Of a DNA stretch of 64,000 nucleotides, positions 36,082 through 44,251 are shown in pieces; position 1 is the stretch's first letter, and every line of letters begins with the position of its first letter. The stretch lies in the NCBI GenBank assembly GCA_044228685.1, contig JBGAUL010000018.1, positions 1 through 64,000 of the forward strand, in the 5' to 3' direction. The stretch comes from JBBATK01 sp044228685 (GTDB lineage: Bacteria > Bacteroidota > Ignavibacteria > Kapaibacteriales > NICIL-2). The translations under genes were made by a program, and so were the position numbers. The notes beneath the pieces were generated by a model. The model had not been told where the DNA came from. It did no database searches and worked only from the letters and a program-made list of their open reading frames with translations.

Positions 36082-37152
36082 ATGATTCGTTTGACCCTTG
36101 TAGTGCTATGTGCACTCTGTGTGTTCTCTGTGTTGAGCACTGCACAAGGCAACAAGAATTGCCGGGATTGTCCACCACCATCTGCTTGTGGCACAAAAGA
36201 CAGTGTGATGAAAGTTACATTTCGCGATCACACCGTGCTCGACGATTGCATTTCTGCAATTCGTACCACGATCATGATTTTGGATCGTCCGGAGCAGGCA
36301 ATAAAATTGACTTTTCTTCGCAAAGGCGCATGCTTTGATACTACTGTTGCGGTAGAGAGCATTGAGTCATTCAACATTGTGGGTCTTGGTCTCAACGGAC
36401 AACCTTGCAACCTCGTTGTTCTCCCTGCTCGCGAGTTCGTGCGATCAGCTGCACCTCCAAAAGAACCTCATAGCTTTTTAGAAGTCACCGGCACTGTTGC
36501 CTACGCTGGCTCAGATACCAGCGCTCGTTCTATTGGCAGCTCAACGATTGTTCCCGGATTAGAAGTTGACTTCGCGCCCTTTGGAGCTTTTCTTGGTGAT
36601 AAACTCTCGCTCGCTCTGCAAGGTGGATTGATGCTGGAGAGTGGTCGTTTGCGCTTTCCGCTTGGCGGACAACTCCGACTCTCATTTTCCGGTGCAACAA
36701 AAGTCAAGACTGTTAGCGGCTACAAACCAAACCCATGTTCTTTCAACACAGGCTCTATAGTAAGTCCGTCAAGCGAAGATTTCACCGAACTCCCAAGTCA
36801 AGGCGAACGTGACTCATCTTCTTACTTCTTCCTCGATAAACAACTTGTCGTGCCGACATGGCGTCCATTTGCCTTCGTTGAGGGTGGTACCTTTTTCAAT
36901 GGCGGATTCGATGGAGCCGGTAAGAGTCCGGCGCTGAATGAAAGCGACTACGGACAATACTATCTCGGAGGCGGTATAGGAACACCTCTCTGGTCTTGGG
37001 CGACCATCTCGCTTGCTTATCGATACATGCAATTGAATGTTCGCACTCCTTGTCCCTATTGTCCTCCACCATCAAGCGAAGAGTTCTTCGTTGTGAACAC
37101 TGCAAAAGTTCACAGCATCATGCTCAAGTTTGGTTTGCGTTGGGATTGGTAA
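36082..37152 (+). CDS. Predicted outer-membrane beta-barrel protein, function unknown
   Basis: A 356-residue secreted protein with a signal peptide (LTLVVLCALCVFSVLSTAQG) and a GGGGAG ribosome binding site just before the ATG. The N-terminal 120 residues have a small domain with four or more cysteines (CRDCPPPSACG, DDC, GAC, QPC). The remaining 230 residues have alternating hydrophobic and polar strands, glycine and aromatic belts and end in W (LKFGLRWDW), the usual signature of an outer-membrane barrel. I do not recognise a named family. It starts a three-gene operon with a large lipoprotein and a PD40-OmpA protein, probably an envelope complex. Confidence 0.75.
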   Translation: MIRLTLVVLCALCVFSVLSTAQGNKNCRDCPPPSACGTKDSVMKVTFRDHTVLDDCISAIRTTIMILDRPEQAIKLTFLRKGACFDTTVAVESIESFNIVGLGLNGQPCNLVVLPAREFVRSAAPPKEPHSFLEVTGTVAYAGSDTSARSIGSSTIVPGLEVDFAPFGAFLGDKLSLALQGGLMLESGRLRFPLGGQLRLSFSGATKVKTVSGYKPNPCSFNTGSIVSPSSEDFTELPSQGERDSSSYFFLDKQLVVPTWRPFAFVEGGTFFNGGFDGAGKSPALNESDYGQYYLGGGIGTPLWSWATISLAYRYMQLNVRTPCPYCPPPSSEEFFVVNTAKVHSIMLKFGLRWDW

Positions 37153-37237
37153 GCGAGTCTCATTCTAGACCTCAAACCTTCTCGCTAAAGCTCATTGTTG
37201 ATAGCTACGAATTGAAAAAACTGAACAATCGAATTGT

Positions 37238-39343
37238 ATGAAATCTCTTAGCACTCTTCTTGGTTTGCGACTCCTGATTCTCAGCTGCTGTCTGGCATTG
37301 GCCTTGAGTTGTCAAACGGCACTCGAGCCCGACAACCTTGTCCCTGAAGGCGGATTTCACGCCACAGTCGTTGTGAAAGATCAAGGAAATAATCCCGTTG
37401 ATGGTGCACGCGTACAGTGGATCATCACGCAGAAAGGAGCCACGCAACAGCAGATTGATGCGTTGTTCAATTCAGCAAATGGTGCACAGAGTGCTATCTC
37501 CGGAACCGGTGGAAACAATGGTCTCGCCAGTTTTCAAATTCCGGTGCCGATTAGCCAAGCCGGTGTCATGGTGCTCTTTAAAACTACGCCTCCATCAAAC
37601 AGTCAGTTTCTTGGTGTTCAAAAGAATGGCAACGTTCGCGTTGATACCTTGACGGTGTGCGGAGAAACTTTTTTGGAGATTGTTCTTCAACGACAGCAAA
37701 CCGTGCAGTGTGCCTCAGGTCCGACCTGCCAAGACTTGATGGTCACTATCGAACCTCCGCTAACAACCCGAGACACGGTATCGCAAGGCGACTATACCCA
37801 AAGCGATGGCTCAGTAACCATCAGCAGCGTCACCGGTGTACCGGGCAATTTCAGTGGCGTTGTTGTCAATAGCTCAGTGTTTAGTCCGGCTAATGGAAAT
37901 TCACAATCTATCCCTGCCACCGTTGCACAAGGAGTTGCCTATCGCATTCGCTTTGATGTGAATGCTGCAAACACATCGGCGGCTATTGATACGACATTTC
38001 AAGTGACGATAACAGCTTCACGTGGCGGACAGCCTTGCTGGTCTTGCATCTTCAACCTGCGCATCGTCGTAAAACAACAACTTGCGTGCGATTGTCCTAA
38101 GCAGTCATTGCGCTTTGCTATTGGACCGGACTCCGTGTGTGTGAACACAACCAAGAACGACACCGTTAAGAACATTGGACTCAGCAATGCGAACAAAGAT
38201 TGCGGTCTCTTGATTCGACTCAATAAAACTCTGCTGACAGAACCCATTAGTGAGGTCTGGGTGAATTCCATGAATGCCCTTCCTATCGACGAGATTCTTT
38301 TGAGTCCTTCCAGCGCATCAAGTTTGAACAGCGTTGGAATTAGTTTCCAGCCTCAGTCTGCTCGTAGTTACTCGCAGCGCTTCGTGTTTGACATCTTTCG
38401 TCAAACCACGAATGGTCTGGTAAAGTGCGACAGCACACTCACTATCAACTTCAGTGGCGTTGGTGGAACTCCGTCGCTTGCGGTAGATACGGCTAGTTCG
38501 AGCATCTTCAGAAAGACCAACAACGTCTATCAATCAGACACATTAAAGCAGTGTACAATTCATCCCAATCCTAATACCGGACGTGGCACTGTTTGTATCC
38601 ATAACAACGGAACCTGTCCATTGGAAGTGGATCTCAGTATGATTAGCGGAGCGTCGGTGTTCAAGCTTGATACGACCTTTATCAAAGTTCCGCCAAAGAA
38701 GACGGTCTGTGTGGGTGTGCGATTTAGTCCGAGCAATGCTGACGTCTATCCTAACGGACGCTGCAACGCCGATCAACGAAACTTCAACGGATTGATTCGC
38801 GCTCGTTCAGACTTTGGCAATGCAACTATTCCTGTTGTAGGATTTGCAGACCTTGATGTCAACTGCGCCGGCAAGGCAGTTATGATTTCGCCGGAATTCG
38901 GAGCCAAGGACGTAGCCGGAACGAATTACTTCATTACACTGGATATTCTCAGCGACAACACCATAACTAATGGAGAGCAGGTCAATGGCGTGACGGATTC
39001 TGTAAAGATTTTTGTGAAGAAGATTAACACCGTCGGTGGACCTCCCAATGACGCAAACATTACCGGTGCGACGCTTTCGACAGGTCAGTTCCAAAAAGTG
39101 AAGTATTACTGGAAGGCTAATATGAAGTCACTTCCAAGCGACATATGTCAGCTCTTCAACACTTTCCGTTGTCCGGATCCAACCAATGCTCTGACTGATC
39201 AACCGGTCGTTGAGGGTGACGTATTGCTCTTCGAATACAAAGGTTCGTATGGAATTATGTGGATCAAAAAATTAGCATGGAGTGACCACACTGCTAACGC
39301 ATTACCGCAGGTCGAGGGTTTGGTTTGTTATCCTTTTAACTAA
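37238..39343 (+). CDS. Large predicted lipoprotein with Ig-like domains
   Basis: A 701-residue lipoprotein (signal MKSLSTLLGLRLLILSCCLALALSC, lipidated C25). The N-terminal domain (about 40-160) looks like an Ig-like or carboxypeptidase-regulatory-like fold (GFHATVVVKDQGNNPVDGARVQW). The middle has beta-rich, cysteine-containing modules; two stretches (NSVGISFQPQSARSYSQRFVFDI and CVGVRFSPSNADVYPNG ... GLIRARSD) resemble ASPM/choice-of-anchor-D Ig-like modules often found in surface proteins. No catalytic motif is seen. It lies between the barrel protein and the PD40-OmpA protein (eight bases to the latter), so the three may form one outer-membrane-associated complex. Confidence 0.75.
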   Translation: MKSLSTLLGLRLLILSCCLALALSCQTALEPDNLVPEGGFHATVVVKDQGNNPVDGARVQWIITQKGATQQQIDALFNSANGAQSAISGTGGNNGLASFQIPVPISQAGVMVLFKTTPPSNSQFLGVQKNGNVRVDTLTVCGETFLEIVLQRQQTVQCASGPTCQDLMVTIEPPLTTRDTVSQGDYTQSDGSVTISSVTGVPGNFSGVVVNSSVFSPANGNSQSIPATVAQGVAYRIRFDVNAANTSAAIDTTFQVTITASRGGQPCWSCIFNLRIVVKQQLACDCPKQSLRFAIGPDSVCVNTTKNDTVKNIGLSNANKDCGLLIRLNKTLLTEPISEVWVNSMNALPIDEILLSPSSASSLNSVGISFQPQSARSYSQRFVFDIFRQTTNGLVKCDSTLTINFSGVGGTPSLAVDTASSSIFRKTNNVYQSDTLKQCTIHPNPNTGRGTVCIHNNGTCPLEVDLSMISGASVFKLDTTFIKVPPKKTVCVGVRFSPSNADVYPNGRCNADQRNFNGLIRARSDFGNATIPVVGFADLDVNCAGKAVMISPEFGAKDVAGTNYFITLDILSDNTITNGEQVNGVTDSVKIFVKKINTVGGPPNDANITGATLSTGQFQKVKYYWKANMKSLPSDICQLFNTFRCPDPTNALTDQPVVEGDVLLFEYKGSYGIMWIKKLAWSDHTANALPQVEGLVCYPFN

Positions 39344-39351
39344 GAAATACA

Positions 39352-41433
39352 ATGCTTAGAGCTTCAAAGCACACATTGCTCATTGTTCTGGTGTTGAGTG
39401 CAACTGCACTCAGTGCACAGAAAGTCAATCCCTATAGCGTCGTAAATAGCGGCGATGATGATTATGCCCTGAGCTTCCGTACCAGCGGTACGACAACAGA
39501 AGCATGGCTGACCTCATCGGCTGGGATGAAAGATAAACGCTCTCGCCATTTGTTGTTCATCAGCTCGGACAAGAGTGCGTCAACGCAGGTCCAGACAGCG
39601 CCTGCTTCTTTAAACGATGACGCTAATCAGCTCATCCCACTCAATGGTTGTATTACTTTCTCGCCATGCAATCCCAATTACGGCGTAATGGTTTCGAACC
39701 AGACCGTGAATGGAAAAAGTCGTGGCAATGATTTGTATGAAGTACGCTTCGATGGCAAGCAATGGACTCGTCAGCGCATCGATCAGTTATGTACTGATGC
39801 GTGGGATGATACACCGTCGTTATCGCCGGACGGTGGACTGCTCTATTTCTCGTCCGACAGACAATCTCCCTACTCACGTGCAACCGACATCTACGTATCT
39901 CGTCGTGTCAACGGCGCGTGGTCGCAACCTGAATTAGTTCGTCAAATCTGCACACCGGCATACTCCGAGCAAACGCCGTATCCTGCGCGCGATGGGTACT
40001 TGTACTATGCGACGAATCAAACAAAGAATGGTGACTATGATGTTTGGCGTGCTAAGTACGATGCTGCCAGCGGACAAATAACAAGCGCTGCAGAACCTGT
40101 TCCCTTTGAAGGAGTAAATCAAGAAGGCAGTGATGAAGGACACCCCGCATTTAGTCCGGGTGGAAGTTGGTTCTTCTTCTCCTCCAATCGTACGAAGAAC
40201 CACGACTTTGATATCTATAGCTATACCTCAGGTGGAGCAGCCGACACATTGAACGTACGCGTGATGATGCGCTCGCGTAGCATCGACAAGCTCACCAACA
40301 TGCCCGAAGACTCGGTTGGCGCTTATCGTAATCGACCCTTGAGAGTAATGGACTTGGTAAATCAAACAACCGCAACTTTGCAAACAGACAACGCGGGTGA
40401 AGTAGCAGTTGTATCAACCAAAGACTTGCGTGATCCGCTTTTCGATGTTAGCCGTCACACTCTGGCCTTGGTTGCTGAAGTCACTGACAAGCGCTACGTT
40501 TCCTCCAAAGACACCGTCATTTACGACGGCTTCTGCACCGGAAAGAAAGAGCACACCTTGATGGTATGGGACACTGCTGCTTACTACATTCCGGAATGTG
40601 TTCAAGACTTCCCCGTTAAAAACGTTCGCTTCTTTGTAACAGGCTATTGGTGTCCGACGACTGAGCGCTATACACAGTACCTCAATTGCAGTTGTATCAT
40701 CGCTTGTGATACATGCAACAAGATTGATGAAGCCGCGCAGCCGAAATTGAATTGTGGCAGCGACGACGAGTTCTATCGTTATTCATTGGTCAAAGCACGC
40801 GTTGATGTTGCTCGCAAAGAAGGTTCGGCGTGTATCAATATACACGAAGCCAAATCCAAAGGACACGACTACGCGATGGAAGTAGATTCGGCAATCGTAC
40901 GTATTGCTGAGAGCATGCGCTCTGCACTTCAGATCGCGTGTATTCAACGTGAAGTAGCGAAGGGCAAGAAGGTCACCGTACAAATCACCGGCTGGACCGA
41001 TCCACGTCCGCTTGATGATGCATGCACCTACACCGGCAAGAGCATCGACTTCTCAAAATCATTTGTGAAGCTCAACATGGAAGACAGTCCGTATATCGTA
41101 AACGACTCCTTGCAGGGCAACGGACGTGTTCGCTTCTCGAAATCCAAAGCCGGCGGCAACTACTTGCTTTCGCAGCTTCGTGCTTATTACACCGCGGTGA
41201 TGTTTGACAAGATTTGGGACAACGACGTGCTAGAATACCGCACCATGAAGCAAAACGGAACACTCGAAGTCGTGGCTTTGGGCAAAGCTGTCTCGCAAGA
41301 AAACCGTGACTTCAGTGAGCGTCGCTCTGTTGAGATTCGAGTTACAGTACCGATCAGCGAGAAAGAAATTGTTCGTGGTCTGATCCCTGATCCCGGTCAA
41401 ACAGTTCGTCTGTGCGATCCACAGTGTCGTTAA
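39352..41433 (+). CDS. PD40 beta-propeller protein with OmpA-like peptidoglycan-binding domain
   Basis: A 693-residue secreted protein with a signal peptide (LLIVLVLSATALSAQ). Residues about 25-300 carry PD40/WD40-like propeller repeats (TPSLSPDGGLLYFSSDRQS; YPARDGYLYYATNQTKNGDYDVW; HPAFSPGGSWFFFSSNRTKNHDFDIY). A beta-sandwich-like segment follows (about 300-400), then a cysteine-rich stretch. The C-terminus (about 500-680) is OmpA-like (VTVQITGWTDPRPLDDAC ... LLSQLRAYYTAVMF ... ENRDFSERRSVEIRV), with an insertion between the two halves of the motif. This order recalls PorE, the T9SS-linked protein that binds peptidoglycan, but the N-terminal TPR of PorE is missing, so I leave it unnamed. It ends the operon with the two genes upstream. 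Confidence 0.85.
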   Translation: MLRASKHTLLIVLVLSATALSAQKVNPYSVVNSGDDDYALSFRTSGTTTEAWLTSSAGMKDKRSRHLLFISSDKSASTQVQTAPASLNDDANQLIPLNGCITFSPCNPNYGVMVSNQTVNGKSRGNDLYEVRFDGKQWTRQRIDQLCTDAWDDTPSLSPDGGLLYFSSDRQSPYSRATDIYVSRRVNGAWSQPELVRQICTPAYSEQTPYPARDGYLYYATNQTKNGDYDVWRAKYDAASGQITSAAEPVPFEGVNQEGSDEGHPAFSPGGSWFFFSSNRTKNHDFDIYSYTSGGAADTLNVRVMMRSRSIDKLTNMPEDSVGAYRNRPLRVMDLVNQTTATLQTDNAGEVAVVSTKDLRDPLFDVSRHTLALVAEVTDKRYVSSKDTVIYDGFCTGKKEHTLMVWDTAAYYIPECVQDFPVKNVRFFVTGYWCPTTERYTQYLNCSCIIACDTCNKIDEAAQPKLNCGSDDEFYRYSLVKARVDVARKEGSACINIHEAKSKGHDYAMEVDSAIVRIAESMRSALQIACIQREVAKGKKVTVQITGWTDPRPLDDACTYTGKSIDFSKSFVKLNMEDSPYIVNDSLQGNGRVRFSKSKAGGNYLLSQLRAYYTAVMFDKIWDNDVLEYRTMKQNGTLEVVALGKAVSQENRDFSERRSVEIRVTVPISEKEIVRGLIPDPGQTVRLCDPQCR

Positions 41434-41442
41434 ACACCTGAT

Positions 41443-41468
41443 ACACGACGATTCACCTATCGTAGTGT
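41443..41468 (+). terminator. Hairpin after the PD40-OmpA operon
   Basis: A ten-base-pair stem with one mismatch (ACACGACGAT / ATCGTAGTGT) and a six-base loop, extended by CTG/CAG beyond a two-base bulge. It lies about 10 bases after the stop. There is no T-run after it (AGAAAAAC follows), so it may be a processing or weak termination hairpin. Confidence 0.35.
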
Positions 41469-41610
41469 CAGAAAAACACCTCGTACACCATTTTACACTG
41501 AGGCTTGTCACAGTTCGCACGTCAGCTTCTCATTAGGCGCAAAGCTTCATAGCAGCTCTGTGAAATTGCGCTTAGAACGAGTAACGGTCCGTATCACCAC
41601 CTAGTCATCT

Positions 41611-42963
41611 GTGAAAACAAGAAGCGTCCATATCTGTCAGAACTGCGCCTACCAAGCCACCAAATGGAGCGGAAAATGTCCTTCGTGCGGCGCTTGGGGT
41701 ACACTCGTCGAAGAAATCGTCAACGATGATCGCAAGCGTTCTACATCGCAATCGCGCAGCGCTAATGCAGTAATGCAACTGCAAGAAGTTCCAACCGACA
41801 CCTCCGATAAAATCAGCACCGGAATCAACGAACTAGATAGAATTCTTGGCGGCGGTATCACACGCGGCTCACTGATTCTCGTTGGTGGCGATCCCGGCAT
41901 TGGAAAGTCAACCTTGATGCTGCAATTGTGCGCATCGACGAAAGAGCACACGCCTTTGTATGTCACCGGAGAGGAATCGCTTCAACAGATTCGCATGCGT
42001 GCGCAGCGCATGGGAACGGTGTCGGGTGATTTGTTAGTTATGGCTGAGACGGATATTCATGCTGTTTGCAATGCTATACGAGAGAGCGATGCGGGACTGG
42101 CTATTGTCGACTCCATCCAGACCATGCAATCGGCAGAGATTGAAAGTACGCCTGGCTCCATTTCTCAAGTTCGCGAGTGTTCAATGCGTTTGATGGAAGT
42201 GGCAAAGAAGACCCATAAGCCGGTGTTTATTGTTGGTCATGTGAATAAGGAAGGACTCATTGCCGGACCAAAAGTCTTGGAACACACTGTGGACACGGTG
42301 CTTCAATTCGAAGGCGAAGGCGTGTATTCTTATCGCATACTTCGAGCGCTGAAAAACCGCTATGGTTCGACTAATGAGTTAGGAATTTTTGAGATGGATG
42401 AAAAGGGTCTGCGCGAGGTACCGAACCCCAGCGAGATCTTTCTCACCAAGCGTAGTCATCAGGAGTCCGGAGTTGCTGTCTGCGCCAGCATCGAGGGCAC
42501 ACGTCCGCTCTTGGTTGAAGTCCAGGCGCTTGTCACACCGACCAGCTACAACGTCCCTCAACGCAGCTCCACCGGTTTCGAGTACAAGCGTTTGCAGATG
42601 ATTCTAGCTGTTCTAGAAAAACGACTAGGATTGAACTTTGCGCACAACGATGTATTTGTCAATGTGGCAGGAGGCATTGTGTTGAACGATCCTGCAGTCG
42701 ACCTTAGTGTGGCTGCGGCATTGGTGAGTTCTTTGCGCGACATTCCCATGGAAGCCGGCATAGTGTGCATTGGCGAGTTGGGACTGACAGGTGAGGTACG
42801 AAATGTTAGGGCGATTGATCAGCGTTTAGCTGAGGCGGAGAAGCTTGGCTTTCAGACGGTATTGCTTCCACAGGGAAATTCTGAAAAGCTGACCCGAGGT
42901 TTGGGAATGAAGAAACTGGCAGCCGATCGAATTGCTGTGGCACTTCGTCATTTATTTGGTTAA
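41611..42963 (+). CDS. radA: DNA repair protein RadA
   Basis: A 450-residue RecA-fold helicase that promotes branch migration during recombinational repair. The N-terminal zinc finger has C9, C12, C23 and C26 (CQNCAYQATKWSGKCPSC). The ATPase core has Walker A GGDPGIGKST (about 92-101) and the RadA-specific KNRYGS motif (about 249). The C-terminal Lon-like domain ends with VNVAGGIVLNDPAVDLSVAAALVSS and GELGLTGEVRNV. The start is a GTG at 41611, supported because the zinc finger begins eight residues later. It is followed 35 bases later by an ECF sigma factor gene, so some read-through is possible. Confidence 0.97.
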   Translation: MKTRSVHICQNCAYQATKWSGKCPSCGAWGTLVEEIVNDDRKRSTSQSRSANAVMQLQEVPTDTSDKISTGINELDRILGGGITRGSLILVGGDPGIGKSTLMLQLCASTKEHTPLYVTGEESLQQIRMRAQRMGTVSGDLLVMAETDIHAVCNAIRESDAGLAIVDSIQTMQSAEIESTPGSISQVRECSMRLMEVAKKTHKPVFIVGHVNKEGLIAGPKVLEHTVDTVLQFEGEGVYSYRILRALKNRYGSTNELGIFEMDEKGLREVPNPSEIFLTKRSHQESGVAVCASIEGTRPLLVEVQALVTPTSYNVPQRSSTGFEYKRLQMILAVLEKRLGLNFAHNDVFVNVAGGIVLNDPAVDLSVAAALVSSLRDIPMEAGIVCIGELGLTGEVRNVRAIDQRLAEAEKLGFQTVLLPQGNSEKLTRGLGMKKLAADRIAVALRHLFG

Positions 42964-42998
42964 ATCTTTGGGAACTTTTTTAACGAGCATTTGGTATC

Positions 42999-43625
42999 AT
43001 GTCTGAACTGGTAGAAGCAGTGACAGAAGTTGAGTCAGTGCAACGGTTGAGCGACCGGGAGTTAATCCTGCTTGTTCAACAATCGCGCAATGATGCTTTA
43101 ACGCAAATCATGCGGCGCTACAAAGAGCCCATTATCAACTTTGTGTTTCGCTTTGTTGGTAATTACGATGATGCAATCGATATTGCACAAGAGACTTTTG
43201 TGCGGGTTCATCGATACGCTGCGTCGTATAACGGTGAGGTTGCTTTTTCGACGTGGTTGTACACCATTGCATCGAATCTAGCGAAGACCGAACTGGCGCG
43301 ATACTGGCGAAAAAACTCGCAGACATTCAGTTCTTTGGAAGCAAACGAAGAGCACGAAAAAGATTGGGATATTGCTTGCACCGATTATACTCCGGATCGC
43401 AATGTGGACTCCACAACGATCGCGCAGCATATTCAGACAGCGCTCATGAAAATTTCGCCTTCGTATCGAGAAGTGGTTATCCTCCGAGACATGCAGCAAT
43501 TGAGCTATGAAGAAATTGCGGTTATCACCGGATTGGAGACCGGCACAGTGAAGTCGCGCATAAATCGTGGACGGCTTCAATTACAGGAGCAGCTTCAACC
43601 GCTGTATCAAGAGTTATTTCAGTAA
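42999..43625 (+). CDS. RNA polymerase ECF sigma factor
   Basis: A 208-residue sigma-70-family factor with only regions 2 and 4. Region 2 (about 30-100) shows MRRYKEPIINFVFRFVGNYDDAIDIAQETFVRVHRY and STWLYTIASNLAKTELARYWRK. Region 4 (about 145-200) shows SPSYREVVILRDMQQLSYEEIAVITGLETGTVKSRINRGR, the usual ECF helix-turn-helix. ECF factors direct RNA polymerase to stress or envelope promoters and are often held by a membrane anti-sigma factor. The next gene, six bases on, codes for a single-helix membrane protein that could play that part. The targets are unknown. Confidence 0.93.
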   Translation: MSELVEAVTEVESVQRLSDRELILLVQQSRNDALTQIMRRYKEPIINFVFRFVGNYDDAIDIAQETFVRVHRYAASYNGEVAFSTWLYTIASNLAKTELARYWRKNSQTFSSLEANEEHEKDWDIACTDYTPDRNVDSTTIAQHIQTALMKISPSYREVVILRDMQQLSYEEIAVITGLETGTVKSRINRGRLQLQEQLQPLYQELFQ

Positions 43626-43631
43626 ACGTTT

Positions 43632-44174
43632 ATGGTACCCGAAGAGCCCGACGGTCAACGTACAGACAAGTCGCTCTGGACTAGACAGCTCAGTTCTGTC
43701 AGCCCACCCTCCAATTTTGATCAGGGTGTACACACGCGTTTGCTTCTTCAGCAACTACCAACGCCTCCGGTTCCCCCACATTTTGAGCAGCAGGTTTTTA
43801 AGAAAATTCAAGCCGGTGCGCAAAGTTGGTACCGCGGCACTAAAGGTCTCTGGAGCGCCGGAATTGCTGTTTGTCTAGGTGCAGCAGCCCTTTCATGGTA
43901 TTTCTTTGGCTCAAATTCTTCGACAAAACAGCAGCAACGAACCAATCAGCAGATTCAGAGCGTCATTCAAAACGGCGGAAATTCTCAGGATCAGAGCTCA
44001 AGTAGTACTATGCCGACAACCACCGGGCCAAAGCAAGACGCGGCGCAACATCAGCTGCAGTCGGGAACTCAAGCTCCGGATGCTCGTTTGCTCAAGTCAC
44101 GCGACTCCTCTCACGCCAAGGACGATGTCGTTCGAGGCGTGCCCATCCCAAAATCAATGCGCGACGAAGAATAG
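43632..44174 (+). CDS. Single-helix membrane protein, possible anti-sigma factor
   Basis: A 180-residue protein with an N-terminal polar region (about 1-75), one membrane helix (about 77-97, SAGIAVCLGAAALSWYFF) and a Ser/Gln-rich C-terminal tail likely outside the cytoplasm. Its start lies six bases after the ECF sigma gene. The position and topology suit an anti-sigma factor, but I do not see the zinc-binding H-x3-C-x2-C motif of the common ASD family, so the assignment rests on context. Alternatively it is a membrane protein of unknown role in the same operon. Confidence 0.6.
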   Translation: MVPEEPDGQRTDKSLWTRQLSSVSPPSNFDQGVHTRLLLQQLPTPPVPPHFEQQVFKKIQAGAQSWYRGTKGLWSAGIAVCLGAAALSWYFFGSNSSTKQQQRTNQQIQSVIQNGGNSQDQSSSSTMPTTTGPKQDAAQHQLQSGTQAPDARLLKSRDSSHAKDDVVRGVPIPKSMRDEE

Positions 44175-44209
44175 CAGCTTTCCTGCTTTCCACCGTCCTA
44201 TTTCGTATC

Positions 44210-44229
44210 TTGCAGATGGACATCTGCAA
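44210..44229. promoter_or_regulatory. 20-base inverted repeat upstream of the hypothetical gene at 44252
   Basis: TTGCAGATG and CATCTGCAA form perfect nine-base arms around a GA spacer. It lies 22 bases before the start codon of the next gene, in a 77-base gap. It may be an operator for a dimeric repressor or a hairpin that covers the ribosome binding region. Confidence 0.4.
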
Positions 44230-44251
44230 ACCCTTTTAGGACGTACGGGAC

